From contig PTFA01000028.1 in NCBI GenBank assembly GCA_003342895.1, forward strand, positions 6,765,069-6,829,068: a DNA stretch of 64,000 nucleotides. The letters are read 5' to 3'. Under the pieces are notes generated by a model. It did no database searches. It had not been told where the DNA came from and saw only the letters and a list, made by a program, of their open reading frames with translations. A program made the position numbers and the translations under genes. Positions 63,690-64,000 of the stretch are shown piece by piece (position 1 is the first letter of the stretch; each line of letters starts with the position of its first letter). This stretch comes from Casuarius casuarius (taxonomy: Eukaryota; Chordata; Aves; Casuariiformes; Casuariidae).

Positions 63690-64000
63690 CAATCTAAGCG
63701 CACACACAAATACACAGAAAGTGAAGGGGGGAAATGCACACACTTGCCAACAAACCCAAGAAAATTGTAGATTTTGACCACTTTGCCTGGAGAAGAATTC
63801 TGAACTGTAGCTTACAGACAAGAGCAGACAAGAGCAATTACTCAGGGTAAAGTGATAAAATTAAAAACAACAAAAAAAAACCACCCAAACCCCACCCACC
63901 ACACACGCCAGCTATGCAGCTTCATGCCTGCCTGTCAAGTCTGATATTTATCATTGTCAAATAGTCAGAGATACAGTCTAATAACTTGGTCACTACAGAA
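56834..64000 (-). other. Intronic sequence 5' of the 75-nt exon
   Basis: AT-rich presumed intron of the minus-strand gene up to the window edge. It contains A-rich tracts at 61357-61382 and 63643-63688 (the latter with five Ns) and a diverged direct repeat at 59117-59268. I looked for a conserved MAST upstream exon (…GQSAPSLTASL) and did not find it. Confidence 0.5.
63643..63688. repeat. A-homopolymer with five embedded Ns
   Basis: Runs of A on both sides of NNNNN (63650-63654), over 40 nt in total. The Ns probably reflect unresolved homopolymer length. Confidence 0.9.

Overview
The window is a stretch of bird-like vertebrate nuclear DNA: AT-rich and intron-dominated, with CR1 LINE fragments whose 3' ends carry the avian-type terminal repeat, many simple-sequence tracts, scattered single Ns and one assembly gap. 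I see no bacterial-style genes, no rRNA or tRNA and no CRISPR. Almost all short open frames are chance.

The main content is the 5' part of one large gene on the minus strand, read from high to low coordinates. I identify it as a MAST-family microtubule-associated serine/threonine kinase, most likely MAST4 and less likely MAST2. The anchor is a 32-nt exon at 37663-37694 with near-consensus splice sites. Its open frame reads KELSLPRRGS, a decapeptide I recall just upstream of the CRTSNRKS block in MAST2, MAST3 and MAST4. An 81-nt exon at 5188-5268 continues in phase and would add a Ser/Pro-rich segment. A possible internal first exon at 9895 to about 10.2 kb encodes MKAQRERLQIPGLTL behind a good Kozak context and a GC box, and joins the 81-nt exon in the same phase. 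Upstream, candidate exons at 45895-45914 (20 nt), 56558-56602 (45 nt, weak) and 56759-56833 (75 nt) also keep the frame. The DUF1908, kinase and PDZ exons expected of a MAST protein would lie beyond position 1. The conserved upstream exon ending SAPSLTASL was not found and may lie beyond 64000.

Layout: 1-5187 intron, with GC-rich patches; 5188-5268 the 81-nt exon; 5269-37662 a long intron holding the internal first exon and promoter candidate (9.9-10.3 kb), a large TA/TG microsatellite (15.6-15.8 kb), an old sense CR1 (30.0-30.6 kb) and several GC-rich patches; 37663-37694 the MAST signature microexon; 37695-56758 intron with two antisense CR1 3' ends (38.4 and 50.6 kb), an assembly gap beside a 9-nt satellite (41.0-41.3 kb), and a GC-richer unassigned block (51.5-55.3 kb) with a 247-codon ORF and a 47-nt perfect tandem duplication; 56759-56833 the 75-nt exon; 56834-64000 intron.

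The most interesting point is that this stretch of a kinase gene appears to combine a microexon, an in-frame cassette exon and an internal promoter that together would re-tailor the N-terminal regulatory region. All exon calls rest on splice motifs, phase and remembered protein motifs. RNA-seq or cross-bird alignment is the deciding test.
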